Assembly (NCBI GenBank): GCA_021234535.1
Contig: CM037832.1
Span: 7,537,135 to 7,601,134 of the forward strand
Length of the DNA: 64,000 nucleotides
Direction: 5' to 3'
From: Stichopus chloronotus
Lineage: Eukaryota > Echinodermata > Holothuroidea > Aspidochirotida > Stichopodidae
The translations under genes and the position numbers were made by a program. Of the stretch, positions 52,201 through 64,000 are shown one piece after another; the first letter of the stretch is position 1; each line of letters begins with the position of its first letter. The notes under the pieces were generated by a model. That model saw only the letters and a program-made list of their open reading frames with translations, ran no database searches and was not told the DNA's origin.

Positions 52201-53173
52201 TCTCCTGATTTTTTTGTTCCAAAGGAGTTAATCTCCCTCGGAGATCATAACACAGTTGGCCTGCGGCGTACATGATGGCCGGAAATGCATTTCCCGAGTG
52301 TTCTAGACTGCATGAACCCAGACTAAAAAAGGGTAATACTGTCAGCACGGGAGAACCGTTCCAAGTCCTCGGCGGAAAAAAAAATGCCGGTTAGACACCA
52401 TCGGTGAACGGGAATTAAAACGAGCAGAAATCACAAAGGCACTACGCAGGGTCTACTGATTAGGGGCCACATATTGCCTTACGTCAATGATATAACATCT
52501 GAGGCGCCTTTCCAAGGTTTTCCGCAGGTGTTCGGGGCCTGACGTGTAAACGCATCCTTTTCACACACTACGCGGCCAGGACTATCTAGGCGGAGAGCCG
52601 CCGCCACCACTTTTCAGGTGTCCTGGACTGCATGTACCTAACCTTTTGGCGATTATAATTTTTAGTCTTTTGTTTGCTACAACAACCATCAATTATTTCG
52701 TAACAAAGTAGAGCTAGTGCTTGCACCGATAACTTTTGCAAATGATAACCCACGTTGATAATAGAAATTTGAGGGGAGGGAAAGCACGGTTGGTCTGGGA
52801 GAGGGTTGTAAGGGAGGTGTCCTCATCTCCTTTTTGAGAAATTGTTCACCTAATAGGTAACCTTAGACGCAATCTAGTACAATAGTTGGCATCTTTTCAT
52901 GTCAAAATATTACTAGACTGAAATGTTTTCCGACTATCGTCATCGTCCAGTATTAACAAAATAAGTTTCTGTATTTATTTGCAGTCTGCAGCAGGAATAC
53001 CTTCATTGACCACCAAACAACCTCCCCCGAAAGAGGATAAACTGAAGGAGGATGAAGAGAAAAATGAACTCATCTTTGAATTCGAGAACAATTCCTCTTC
53101 GTGCCAACAGATGACTTCATGGCTGGTCATTTCTTTGATCCTTTCATCATTCATCTTATGCGTTTTGAATTAA
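40214..53173 (+). CDS. Secreted GPI-anchored protein with a central F5/8 type C (discoidin) domain
   Basis: Sixteen exons join with consistent phases into 855 aa: 40214-40376, 40842-41020, 41275-41401, 41708-41915, 42634-42732, 44460-44605, 45011-45201, 45973-46122, 46877-47015, 47587-47745, 48063-48228, 48722-48914, 49353-49487, 50781-50891, 51537-51749, 52985-53173. Residues 1-25 are a signal peptide ending 'FPTVQA'. Residues 26-308 are an unrecognised beta-rich region with only two cysteines. C309 to about C466 form a discoidin domain ('PLGMEDGSISDSQISSSSF', 'GAWIPDSADANPYIEIDLG', 'ARYVRIFPLT', 'MRLEILGCP'). Residues 468-722 are a second unrecognised region. R730-R733 (RRRR-D) is a furin-type site. 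C759, C772, C774 and C787 form a small EGF-like knot. An acidic linker, NNSSS and a hydrophobic end ('WLVISLILSSFILCVLN') resemble a GPI signal. Several N-glycosylation sites are present. Discoidin domains bind lipids, glycans or proteins at the cell surface; the role here is unknown. The start could be either of two adjacent ATGs (40,214 or 40,217). Confidence 0.87.
46298..46551. mobile_element. TTAA-bounded MITE, copy 3
   Basis: This 254-bp copy lies in the intron between discoidin-gene exons 8 and 9. Its left end TTAA-AGGCTGTATTGCATCACCC is intact. The right end is modified after 'ggggtgatga' but still finishes in TTAA. The interior closely matches copy 1. Confidence 0.85.
49611..49747. 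mobile_element. GGTCTCG-rich palindromic element end
   Basis: 'cagtgtcgtcc' is followed by many GGTCTCG/CGAGACC words that pair with one another, in the intron after discoidin-gene exon 13. CAGTG followed by 'ggtctcgagacc' clusters is typical of a hAT-type non-autonomous terminus. A possible far end lies near 50,575-50,630 ('ccttgtctcgggctcg', 'gggcaattacaactt'). Confidence 0.5.
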
Positions 53174-53247
53174 GCTTCAATTTAAGATTGTTTTCTCAGG
53201 CAATGTAAAAAAACAATGAGAAACTGTGCATCAATTGACCAGAGCAC

Positions 53248-53260
53248 AATAAAAAATAAA
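53248..53260 (+). terminator. Poly(A) signals of the discoidin gene
   Basis: Two overlapping-range AATAAA hexamers (53,248-53,253 and 53,255-53,260) lie 75-87 nt after the stop codon, which suggests a very short 3' UTR. Confidence 0.65.
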
Positions 53261-54130
53261 GGTCCATGTAATGATATGATTTTCACTTTGTATTATACTA
53301 TATACTCTCATAATATATACCACAATATGAAGTAACTAATCTCCCTCCCCCCACCACCCCTTCCAACACATACACATTATCAGCTAATTGTTTGTAAGTT
53401 AAACTAGAGCACCGACGGTGCAGATGTTCACATCTGAACACAAGGAAGGTAACATTTACACCGTCAGTATATCATATAGGAAGCACCAGAAGTATCATTA
53501 CGCTGAATCACAAACACTGCATGTACAAGAAAATCTGTAGGACTGCATAATTTGCAGAATATCATAAACTAGAGCACAAACAGTGTAGCTCATTAGTATT
53601 CATTTCCATGTGTCACATGGGGACTATGATAGCTTGACAATTGATCTGTCAGTAAAAGAGCCCTTGCAGGAACCTTGACACTCAAGGTTTGAGAAGACAA
53701 CTGAATAACTCAAAGAGTCCCTTTAATGTACCTCCCTCGACTAGACTGAGTTTCAATATCTGACCCATTGCTCAATTATGCCCCTTTAACGTAGGAGGAG
53801 AAAACTTTTGCATGATTTCACAAAATCGGCCATCGGGCCCACATAGAACCCTGGACTACAAATTCATGTACACTCTAAGAGAAGCATTTTGCAAAATTTC
53901 ATAAGATAGTAAATAGAACTCACATGGGACCTAGGACCATTAGTTTTTGAACACCCCAAATGGTCCACCACCTATGAAACATTGTGTCCAAGTTTCATGC
54001 AAATGCATGAAAGCATGACGGAGTAACAATTGTGAACAGAGTGATGTCGCACCATTACAATGGCTCATACAGCTAGCTGGTATGAGATAATAATGTGTAA
54101 CTTTGGCAGCATTTCATTTCAAGATTAAAC
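53261..54130. other. Convergent spacer without genes
   Basis: No coding exon is recognised. 'aaactagagcac(c/a)' with a following 'gtgcag/gtgtag' occurs twice (53,400 and 53,566). Together with the run 'ccaagtttcatgcaaatgcatg' near 53,988, it looks like decayed repetitive DNA of unknown type. Confidence 0.5.
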
Positions 54131-54915
54131 CAGAAAGCCTTTCTGATTCCTTGCCACATGGCTATATTAATGACAAACATGAATTTCCAACATGACAAAC
54201 ATCAGATCAATTACAGTTATTCTTCTTGGTTTTTACCTTCCCCTAATTTGCTGGAGGATGGGTGAGCTTTTATTCCATTGAGTGCACTGTCTCGCCAAAG
54301 TCACTGGGAACACTGTTTTCCGAGCCCACGCAGTGCTAACACTGCTACTGTCGGCAATTATCCAACTGTCATTGGCGCAGCCATACCGCTGATCAATACA
54401 TAATGGAGCCTACTCAATACAGAACATTATTTGGCTTCCTGACTTACGTTCGTCAGTAACCAGTTAATACAATGGGGATCATGTACTCACTATGACCAAC
54501 CCACACACAAGTATCAGGTCAGTCACCCTTCTGGAGATATTGTGTTAACAAGGTTTTCAGTTTGACCTCTGATGACCTCATGACCTTTGACCTCCACCGA
54601 AAAACATAGGGATCATTCACTCAGTATGACCAACCAACACACCAAGTATGAGGTCAGTGAATGTTACCCTTCTTGAGATAATTGTGTTTACCAGGTTTTC
54701 ATATTTTGACCTCTAATGACCTCAAATGACCTTTGATCACCAGAAAATGCGATAGGGATCATAAACTCAGTATGACTAACCTACATATAAAGGATGAGGT
54801 CAGTGGTGGTTACCCTTCTTGAGATATCGTGTTTACAAGCAAAGCGTAATATACCTACATACACACATGACATCACCATTGCATAGATTCATTCTGCCTT
54901 CAGCAAGGAATCAAC
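54131..54915 (+). mobile_element. TGACCT minisatellite element with internal insertion
   Basis: The head ('cagaaagcctttctgattcc') runs to about 54,230. About 235 bp of unrelated sequence follows (54,232-54,468, containing 'ccttcccctaatttgctgga'). Then come three repeat units and the tail, ending 'cagcaaggaatca' near 54,912. A perfect DR1 (TGACCTTTGACCT) lies at 54,581-54,593. It sits between the convergent discoidin and TRIP13 genes. Confidence 0.88.
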
Positions 54916-55044
54916 AAAAACATTGATATTGTCCATGAAGGGTCTGCAGAGGAGGTACATCCAGAAAGCAAACAGCGCCAAATGCACCTAGTCTGTGCAT
55001 GATGGGCTTGACATGTGGCTCAACATAATCGTCAAAATTTCACA

Positions 55045-55050
55045 TTTATT
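55045..55050 (-). terminator. Candidate TRIP13 poly(A) signal
   Basis: AATAAA on the minus strand, about 305 nt after the TRIP13 stop codon. It is inferred from sequence and position only. Confidence 0.45.
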
Positions 55051-55354
55051 AAAATGCTTAGCTATGGAAGCAGTGTTCAAAAGACAGTTACTCTGGAAGT
55101 ATGACATTAACTGCAATTGCATAAAAAAATTGATGGCACTGATCACGTAGTGCAACACAAATTCAAATGTAAAATTTCTCCTACTTTGAAAAGTTGGAAA
55201 TTATGTCTGAGCATCGTCATCAGTCTGATTTTTATCACAGACGGCTGGGAAATGTATTTACTGGTGTAACAAATTCCACCACCTCACAGTGCATTTAGTG
55301 TATTTTTTTTGTTATGTCCAACCAATACATATTTCTAGGCCATAGGTCACATAA

Positions 55355-58300
55355 TCAGCTATCGGCATTTGTCTCTTCCATCCTCCCTGATGTTGCTTTT
55401 GGTATCTCCAGATCTTGTTTCTCTTCAAACTGCTTCCAAACTGATCGTTCCAGGGCCACGAGGAATTCCTCCAATGTGACCACATGTTTCTGTGGAAATT
55501 AAAGAAAAGCAGACATCAATGGCATGGCTAGACTTACGTACCTTCACTCCCACACCGCATGGTCGTTGAAAATAACCTTCACCCGTAACCTGATCCCACC
55601 CCTTAACACTAACAGCCAGCTTTAAGACCGGCCCATTCATGCCAATAACGACAACGATTAAGAAATGACTTGTTATGCGAGAAGAAGAGTAATTTAAATA
55701 ATGCTCCCAATATGTCTCTGGTACAGAGACCTACGGAGTTCGTTAATTGAGCTGATGACATTTTTTGTAGGACATTCTAAAAATCTTGAATGTTAAGTCC
55801 TAATTTTAAAGGGTTCAGCCTACAATGCTCCAAGATGGTGCGACTCAAAACCTTACATTCTGTTTTGATACCGACCTGAATGAACAAGGCATGAGCGAGA
55901 AATGCCAACTTTCTCAATGTCCTTCCACTGAGACCTTGACTTTTTCTGGAAAGAGACAAAAGAAAAGGAATGGAAGATCACAGAGATATTGTCATTTTCT
56001 TTTCCAAATTTTCTATAGACACATATGTTCTAGCCTAAATGCACACAAATACTGGTATGAAAACCAGTAAGAAAACTCACTGGTCCTGCTCTGCAGTCCA
56101 TGGACATTTCTTGTTCAGTATGAAGTCCATTAGTCTATATAATTACAGATTCATAATTTTTAATCATGTCAAACTGCTATCACAAGATAGAGTTCGATTA
56201 CTGACAAACTATTTGTCACTGGAAAGCAACAATATGCATCACATTTCAGTTGCATTTCTGTCTGTCCTCAATATTTAGGACAAAAAATTCTAGGCAAAAT
56301 TATTCACTAGATCAGACACAAGTCTGCAAGTTCTGTGCCATTGAGAAAAAAAATTAATCATGAGGTAGATGGAAACATGTTGGCAAACAAGACAAAGAAA
56401 CTCATACAAACAAATACAGTTGTGCACTTACTGCGCTATATCTCTCAGTTTAAGGCTGTGCTTGGTGGCGTCATTTTCTAGAAACCTCACAACTTCCAAG
56501 GCTCTTAGATCTAATATCTGTTGGGGAGGACTAATAATTCCTGTCTGTTCAAAATATAAAGGACGTGAACAATAACACCGTGGAAACATTGTAATGAAGT
56601 AAATCATGTGAGACAAACGTTAAAGGATGGTCTGTTCATATGACACAGACATTTCCATCAATATGTTAAGCAGAAGAGACCTTCTGGAAATAACACTGAA
56701 TAGCTCTACTCGGAAATCTGGTAAACAATGGGCATTTCTGGGAGAGGGGATAATAAAAAAAAAGGCTACATGTTAAATATTAGTTGTTTGGTGAAGTGTC
56801 TCCCAATTGGTTTGCTCATTATTTTAATTAATTAATGAAAAAATTAATTAACCAACTTACTTTCATCAATTCATTGAGGCACGAATGGTAGATCTTAAAG
56901 ATGGCAGCTGCTGACGGGGGTCCAATGTACTGTTTGATATCTGCTCTGTCCACAAAGGCCAGGTCGATTGCTCCAGTTACGTTTGACGTGGTAAGTATAA
57001 GCACGTTGGGATTCCTGCAATTAGATAGAAGTCAGTATGACTGAAAAACCACTGGCTAATCATTCAGTATTAAAACTAAAGTGCTTTGAACGAAGCCTTT
57101 ACAAATAGATCAGAAGTATTAACTGCATAACTCTCTAAACATCTTCCAAAAGAGATGAAGTTTTATAATTTTTGTAACATTTTGTAGGTTTTTGGCTGAG
57201 ATCTCTATCACTAAGACAAATCGATGCAAGTCATATTCAATGAGAATAGCTCAGAGAAAGCTACACGTAATTATAACATCAGCTCTCTATTTTACTTCAA
57301 CAACAATTTCTTTGAAACAGTTTCACTTCAAACATCTAAACAACATGAATTTTTACTACTTGCAACCACTATCATTATGGAGAAAAGGTGCACGGTATAT
57401 AATATGGAAAAGCCATCACGTCATCTCTGTATCATGTTTCAAAAATCTTTGAAATCAATGCAGTCTGGAGTGGAGTTAACCTTTTCTTACTTTTTGATTT
57501 GGTCTATTTGAGTCAAGAGGGCATTGACCACCCTGATTGCATCCGAAGGATCAGAACCACTCAGTGAACTCTGTCTCGCTGCAGTTAGACTTTCAACCTG
57601 CAAGAGTTCAAGGAGAGGGAAAGTCGGGACTTTTGATGATATCAAATGAGAGAATAACAAATGGTGAACACCTTTACCAAATTTCATTTAAATATGCTGT
57701 TTACTTACCAAGTTACTGCGATTTAAATGTCTCTTTGTTGTGATACAGTCCACAACAAATACAAACCATTACAACAAAAGACCTCAGCATAATTGTCTTA
57801 GCACAAATGACAGAAAATAATGGTCTCCTTGTTACATAAGAAAACAAAATAAAACCATCAAATATTACAATGATGGCAGAAAAAATTAACAATGAAGTCA
57901 ACAACAACTTTGTTAGAGGTTACATGATACTTCAGGCAAGAAAATCATGGCTTTGTTACAATTAAATCTATGCATGCACTCTGAATAATGCTAGACTACA
58001 ATAAAGGCAGATGTAATAGTCCATTGTAAAATCAACAAGAGAAATAACTCAAATAAGTGACCATTCACAACTGAATCAAAGAGTCTCAGCTCATGTGTTC
58101 ATGAGACACAGGGGGTCATATGACCTCATTTATTAAACAAAACAACTTCACCATGTGTTAAAACAAACAATGGCATATTATCTTTACAAATTAAAAGAAC
58201 AGCATCAGGAGGTGGGGGGGTTGAGGGGGTTTGCAGTTCGCACTATTGCAAATGGCAACAACGTAATATCACCTTTGACAAAGACAGTGGCATAAGAGAT

Positions 58301-61300
58301 GTACTTACTACCACCTATATGAATACAATGGCAATAAAGTTGTATTAACACCAACATAACAATAGCACATCAGGGCTTTACTATCACTAATAGAAAAAAA
58401 AACAGTTACATATTTTTAATTAGAAGTTCCCTCCAACTTGTTGGTAGGAACTATGTTGTTCCCACCAACAAGACCCAGCAACAAGTTAAAAAAAGTCAAA
58501 CAATGTCAAAAAATTTGACAGTACCAACAAAACACAGATCAAAGGATCAGGTTGACATTACCTCATCAATTAAGACAAAGACAATAGCATCAGGGTCATC
58601 AATGAGTTCTTGAATCTTCTGGAACATTTTCATTACAAGTTTTCCACTCTGTTGAACCAAAACAGTAAATTAAGAATAGAACATACATGTAAAGAGGTAT
58701 TTTCAGGTTTGAACAATCAAAGCAAATTTGACCTCATGTCTTTAAATCTCTGTCTTTACAAATTTGAATAAGTTTCAATTAGAAAGGCCAGCACAAACAG
58801 GTCAAGTGATGACTTCTACAAATAAATGGTTACTGCAGATGGAATGTTGATATTTCATACATACATTTAAGAGAATTTGTGTTTATCCCTCCAATGACCA
58901 AGAGTAAAAAAAAAAAAAAAACATGTTCAACTGTGACCAAACTTATATTAGAGCTTTGGCTTACTCCTGCAATTTGGTGTATTCTAGAATAATCACATAA
59001 GAAAGCTCCTTCTTCACATTATCTGCCATTGTGCCATTTATGACTCATGCTTATTTTTAATAACTTACTGGCCTACTCCATTTTTCAGATGTTACTGCCT
59101 GTCATGTATGCATTCTAAAAAGTCACATTGCAAAAGCAGCCAGATCAGTAATATTAAGGTGGCCTATTAACTTTAATGCTCTATTGGCTAAGTCAAACAA
59201 ACGACAGTTGTCTTGAAATTCTGATTGGCCCTCTTCACCAGTCACTTTTCTTTGTGCACCACGCGATGACGTAAATCAGAAAGGACAAAAAGGCAAGCCT
59301 GGAAGAACTGAGGTTTTTGAATTATGTAATAAACCTTGATGACATTCACTGAACAGCTAAAAACTGCAATGGCTTAAACAAAAGACCCAGTGAACACAAC
59401 ATTTGCTTTGACCGATGGAACTGAGACAACCGACTCACCTCCGAAAACCATTTTGAAAATAGGCTGTGACTATTAATCTCGATCAACTGGCCGAAAGAAT
59501 ACCTATTGACGAAAATGCAAAGGAAGACCATAAAGAACATAACACAAAAACAGACCATATGTCCTAAAACAAGCTGGGTTTGAAATTCAATTTACTCTGA
59601 AATAATGCTACGATAAACTTAGGGCATCACAAACATTATGATGTATCACAATTTCAACATTACATTCAAAGCCAACTTGGTTTTCGATTACATTTTTGGT
59701 CAACAATTCCATCTGTCAGCATTGGCAGATATGGTGATACGATTCCTGCATCCCATGTTGGTACCAAAAGCAACCCAAGATGGGAATGAGAACTGCATTA
59801 ACTTTCAGGAAGTCGATCCATACTTTATGTCATTTTTTTCTGTTTACCTGTCTGAGAGTCTGACTGTAAGCTTCTGAGCCAATGCCTTGCAGAGGGATGT
59901 CTTACCAGTACCTGGAGGTCCTGACAAGAGAAAAAAAAAATAGCCCATATTACAATAAGCGGCTGAAATGTCAAACGAAGAACTGGAAAGTATTGCCATA
60001 AATCAGAACCTTTTTGATGTTATGTTTGCGTTCATCTAGCTATGATTCTTCTTTTTAATAAACTTGTTTTTCTTTTTAAGCCAGGACAAAGTTTAAGATA
60101 TCCTTTAAGAACCCCACAGTGAAAGGATTACTGTTTCCTAGATAAGTCCAAAATATGACCTTTCTGAAATTAAAAATACTTATATGCCATTGCACCAGTA
60201 AGATACTTAAAACCTGTGGATGCAGCTTAATAAAACAGTTACTTTCTTGACAAATTCTGTGATATATAAGCTTTGCAGAGGAGGATAAAGCAGAAAAATC
60301 ATCAGTTTACATGTTAATAGTGATACATAAATGTTCAATGAGACAATTCATACCATGGAGGAGCACCACTCTGTTCCAGGATATGATGCTTGGGTCTACT
60401 TTACGATCAGAAAATAAAAGTGTTGTCATAGCATACTGCAGTAAATTCAACTTGATGGGACCATCAAATATTAGATTATCCCACAGGCCTTCCAACTCGG
60501 CTGAAAGAAAAGCATAACATAGAAATGGTGACAAAAATCAGTGGAACTAAAGTCAGTCAAAAGTTTAAATCACTCCAAGGATACTGAATAATGATGAATA
60601 CTACTGAAAAGATTGTTTTGACTTGAATATTCTTCCATTAAGCGAACATTTTGTATTACACATTAGTTTATGTTGTCTTAATTGATTCCGGCTGACTTCT
60701 GCTTTGACTAAACAATATTTCTTTGGTGTAATAAAATAAATGCATTGACCATTACGATCCATAGAAATTAAAGAAATTATGTGATGTTTAAGAATTTTAT
60801 AGATGTGAGGACAATTCTTGAAAATATTCACAACATATGAAATCTAAAACATTGACATGTGAGACAGATCCACTCTGTAGCATTTAATTGAATTTGATTT
60901 TTTTTTCTTTTTCAGTGTTGTAATTTGGTACGGTGTGCCATACTATGATAGGTTGATACACTATATTATGGTATCTTATGATATAGAATGACTTGGTACA
61001 TTATGAAAGTGGGTTTGGTATGGTATTTCTGTCCATGCATAGTGTGATGTAATGTACAAGGGAGTTTTGTCAGGCTGACTGACGACAAGAGAAACCCTTT
61101 TTCATACCGGCAGGCAGCAGCCAGTGATTGGCTGCAGACATCTCCTCTCCTTCTAACTCCTCTGCAGCCGGACCTTCGTCATTCAGACTGAAGACGTGAA
61201 TCCAGAGTGAAGCAGAGCAAAGGTTGATGGTCTGCGACATGAGAAGACAAAGGAAGAATGGATAAACCAACAACAAAGACGGAATCACAATAGAACAAAA

Positions 61301-62521
61301 TGTATAAACCAACAACAAAATGGATAGATCAACGACAAAGTTGGAAGCACAATAAAACAATACGAATATACCAACACCAAAGATGGAATCACAATACAAC
61401 AAAATCTGTGAAATCATGTTGCTGCTGAAGTACATCCACTCTATTTTTTAGATATTAACAACACTACACTACTAAAGTTCAACAGCTAATATGCTTCCTT
61501 TGCCAAAAATTACTGATGTCTTTGGTGTCTCATTGGCAATGTCAAATAATTGTTCTATTGAGTCTAAAAGCTCATCACCACAACAGTCTGCCAGGTCAGG
61601 TGCTGTATAGAGGCAAACTTGCAAAGCATGCAACAATGCCATTAACACCATGTGTCCTTGACAACTTCAAAAATACCCTATGTATTAAAATACAAAAGAA
61701 GACACAACTACACATTTAAAGTCATACAACTAATTTTTGGACTAACTAAATTAATTAAGTAGAAAATAGAAGTATATTCTAATGTGTAAAGCTTTTTCCT
61801 TTTTGTGATATATGAATATATAAAAGAAGACACAACTACATATTTAAAGTCATACAACTCATTTCTGGATGAATTAAGTTATGTAGTAATTAAAAATAAT
61901 TCAACATTCAAGGTGAACCCTGAGGTAATCTACGATATGGCTAAATTAAATCACCTGTTCTCCAGATCCAGTCATGTCAGAATCTGTTATGCTGACATAC
62001 TTTACATGTTTGGTGAGAAATGGGTCTTCAAACTCGGTGATGTTGACATCTCCATAGAGAACATTCATCTTGTAGAGCATTTCCCGTACATGATCTTGGA
62101 TTTCAATTTTTGTTACTGTGCTGTTAAAAAAGAAACATAACATCACTTGTGAGACTGAAAAATTTGTGTCACAATGGTGAAATACACAATCATACAGTAT
62201 GATGAAATCAATTTTCTGACTTATCACTATGAAATCATTTCTAATTTTATTTTTCTGTCGAGCAATATAAATATAGACTGTGAGTAGAGGTAAATCTATG
62301 AGCATTATTCAGATTTCAAATTGACTGTTCATTTAGTAAAAGTCTTGATAAGATAAAACAAAGGCTTGTCAATATTACTCAACAATGGCTCTTTATATAT
62401 TCTGGAAATTTGAACAATCATACCTGTAAGTATTCTGACAGACTTCAACATGCACAGATTTGATGTCGTCGTTTCCTGATGATGGCAGGGCTGCGCTTAA
62501 TTCTCCGACTCCATTCATCAT
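55355..62521 (-). CDS. TRIP13: Pachytene checkpoint AAA+ ATPase TRIP13/PCH2
   Basis: Twelve coding exons give 445 aa (human 432): 62424-62521, 61955-62120, 61108-61231, 60354-60500, 59848-59920, 59439-59502, 58562-58648, 57491-57597, 56861-57014, 56432-56544, 55876-55945, 55355-55489. Introns are GT-AG and phases fit throughout. The N-terminal domain (about 1-110) includes '[12 protein letters not shown]' and '[19 protein letters not shown]'. The AAA+ core has Walker A GPPGTGKT (179-186, K185), '[18 protein letters not shown]', Walker B 'FVLIDE' ending at E253, '[14 protein letters not shown]', sensor-1 'LILTTSN' and '[13 protein letters not shown]'. The small domain has '[17 protein letters not shown]'. 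The family uses ATP to unfold HORMA proteins (MAD2 with p31comet, meiotic HORMADs). The gene is intact; the C-terminal tail is longer than in human and rich in Glu, Thr and Ser. The acceptor upstream of the ATG (exon start about 62,559) shows a 5' UTR intron. Confidence 0.97.
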
Positions 62522-62559
62522 TCTCAATAACTTGATTCACGCTATGATGATACTTTAAT

Positions 62560-64000
62560 CTGAAAGTGAAGATGAAATTGACCAGTTAGATGTAAACATC
62601 AGAGCCTTTAGTGCTGAATGAGAGTTGTGTGAATTCTGTACTACAGCCAACAATAGTGAAAAGCATGGATGCTAGATAGCATTCATGCCATTTTTACATG
62701 TTGCCATTTGTGTTTCTGGCCAGGTGTAAACCATGTCACTTTTCATGTTGTGCAAAGGTAGGTATTCAAGCACAGAAACACTGCAGAAAAAAAGGAAGAT
62801 CAATGCATACAATGTCAGTGGCTGGCATGTACTAACTGATGGAGGATAAACAGAGGAACTGAGGACACACCAGGAAGCAAGCACGGTGATTACCATCAGT
62901 GTAGACTTGTCTTAACTCTCATGTTAATGTGGACATGTAGAGCTTACTTTTGGTACTGTACTGTACATCATAACTGTACCAGTTTCAAATGTAAACCTCT
63001 GCACGTTTTACATCTTAAGATCAAAACGCTGTGAAAGTAAAAAGAATTAGGCTTCCCTCTTACAACCATTCTGCATTAAGTGTACTTAATGATCACCCAC
63101 ATGTAGGGTTAGTTTGAATATCTTTAGAGGTCACAGTTACTGATGAATTTATCCAAACCGAAGAAGTTCCACCATTCTCAATATGCGCAATTATCAACCC
63201 CTATGGACATATGGTATCATCACATCACATCAACTTCAATGTTGTTGGTCAAATAGCCATTTCATTGCTCCAGAGAAAAGAAAAAGACCATCATGTCAGC
63301 ATCAACGCATCTTGTACAGTTCTTGAACAAACCAGTTTTATCCTTCCAAAAAGTGTTTAAGCTATTTTTAAATGTATCAAAAGATGGTATAATTCTAATT
63401 TTTCTCCAAGTTAAACATCTAATTTGAGGATTTGGGATTTTTTCTGAAAAACATTTAAACTAACCTTGCTCTCCCTTATTATATTACATTTATACAGCAC
63501 CTTTGCTTTAGTTAAATGTTATTCAAAGAAAACAATGAAAATTGAAATAATTAACCAACTGTCCGAAAAAAGAGACAAACATGTAATGAAGAGTGTACAA
63601 ATGTAAAAAGACTGGGACCTAAAAAAGTCTTTTAAGGCAAGCGTAAACAAGTAGTACTGTTTCAACAGTTAGATCCTTCTGGGATCTAAATTATTTTCAG
63701 TAGCTTTATTCATTTCTAACTTAATTTTAGGGCTAGGGTCCAGGCCTAGCAGTGGGGCAAACCGGTAATGCCATGTCAAAAGCATAATATTAATAATTAA
63801 TATGGGCAAAACTGCTTGCTTCCAATATTAATGTTTATAGTATTTCTTTGATCTATGCATCACAAACAGTTAGTGCTATGTGTATCCTAACGCAGCCTTA
63901 CTAAAGTCTAGGCCCTAACCTGATATTGTGATACGGCTAGGCCAATCAATAAGTATTACTTTTACTATTAGCTTAGCCTGGCTGGGCCCTAGGTCTGAGT
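62560..64000. other. 5' flank of TRIP13
   Basis: It should contain the 5' UTR intron, first exon and promoter of TRIP13, none of which I can place. No coding exon is seen. 'attatattacatttatacagcac' near 63,480-63,500 resembles a widespread invertebrate repeat. Words such as 'taggcctagc' and 'taggccctaa' recur after 63,730. Confidence 0.45.

Noticed and set aside
55425..55640. 71-codon minus-strand frame overlapping the last TRIP13 exon
   Set aside because: It reads the TRIP13 final exon and its intron in a different frame. The true frame continues '[20 protein letters not shown]' and fits the family.

Overview
The window is animal nuclear DNA. It is AT-rich, its genes have many short exons with GT-AG introns, and the introns and spacers are full of transposon debris. 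I found four multi-exon protein genes, and each could be joined exon by exon into one uninterrupted reading frame. The hAT (DUF4371-like) and BEL/Pao relics, the frequent 'taggcctaggc'-type words and the minisatellite-bearing mobile elements fit a marine deuterostome invertebrate. An echinoderm, perhaps a sea cucumber, is my best guess, but the sequence does not prove it.

Layout. 1-10,998: spacer with no convincing gene. It holds a strong palindrome (5,842-5,961), a poly(TA) tract, a dead hAT transposon and a TTAA-bounded MITE. 10,999-18,076 (+): CIAPIN1/anamorsin, nine coding exons, 308 aa. 18,077-23,231: tail-to-tail spacer holding the 3' UTRs and repeats. 23,232-37,642 (-): inositol monophosphatase, seven coding exons, 276 aa; its introns hold most copies of an unusual minisatellite element. 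37,643-40,081: head-to-head spacer with a degenerate tandem repeat of about 160 bp. 40,214-53,173 (+): a secreted or GPI-anchored protein of 855 aa in sixteen exons with one central F5/8 type C (discoidin) domain, preceded by a clear TATA box. 53,174-55,354: convergent spacer with another copy of the minisatellite element. 55,355-62,521 (-): TRIP13/PCH2 AAA+ ATPase, twelve coding exons, 445 aa. 62,522-64,000: its 5' flank.

The genes are not a pathway. CIAPIN1 (cytosolic Fe-S cluster assembly), IMPA (inositol recycling) and TRIP13 (HORMA remodelling in meiosis and the spindle checkpoint) are housekeeping neighbours. The discoidin protein is the least characterised gene. The most striking non-coding signal is a dispersed element built from ~135-155 bp repeats. 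Each unit carries up to four TGACCT (AGGTCA) nuclear-receptor half-sites, including perfect DR1 elements. Copies sit in IMPA introns 1, 3 and 4, in the spacer after the discoidin gene and, in a diverged inverted form, in CIAPIN1 intron 5.
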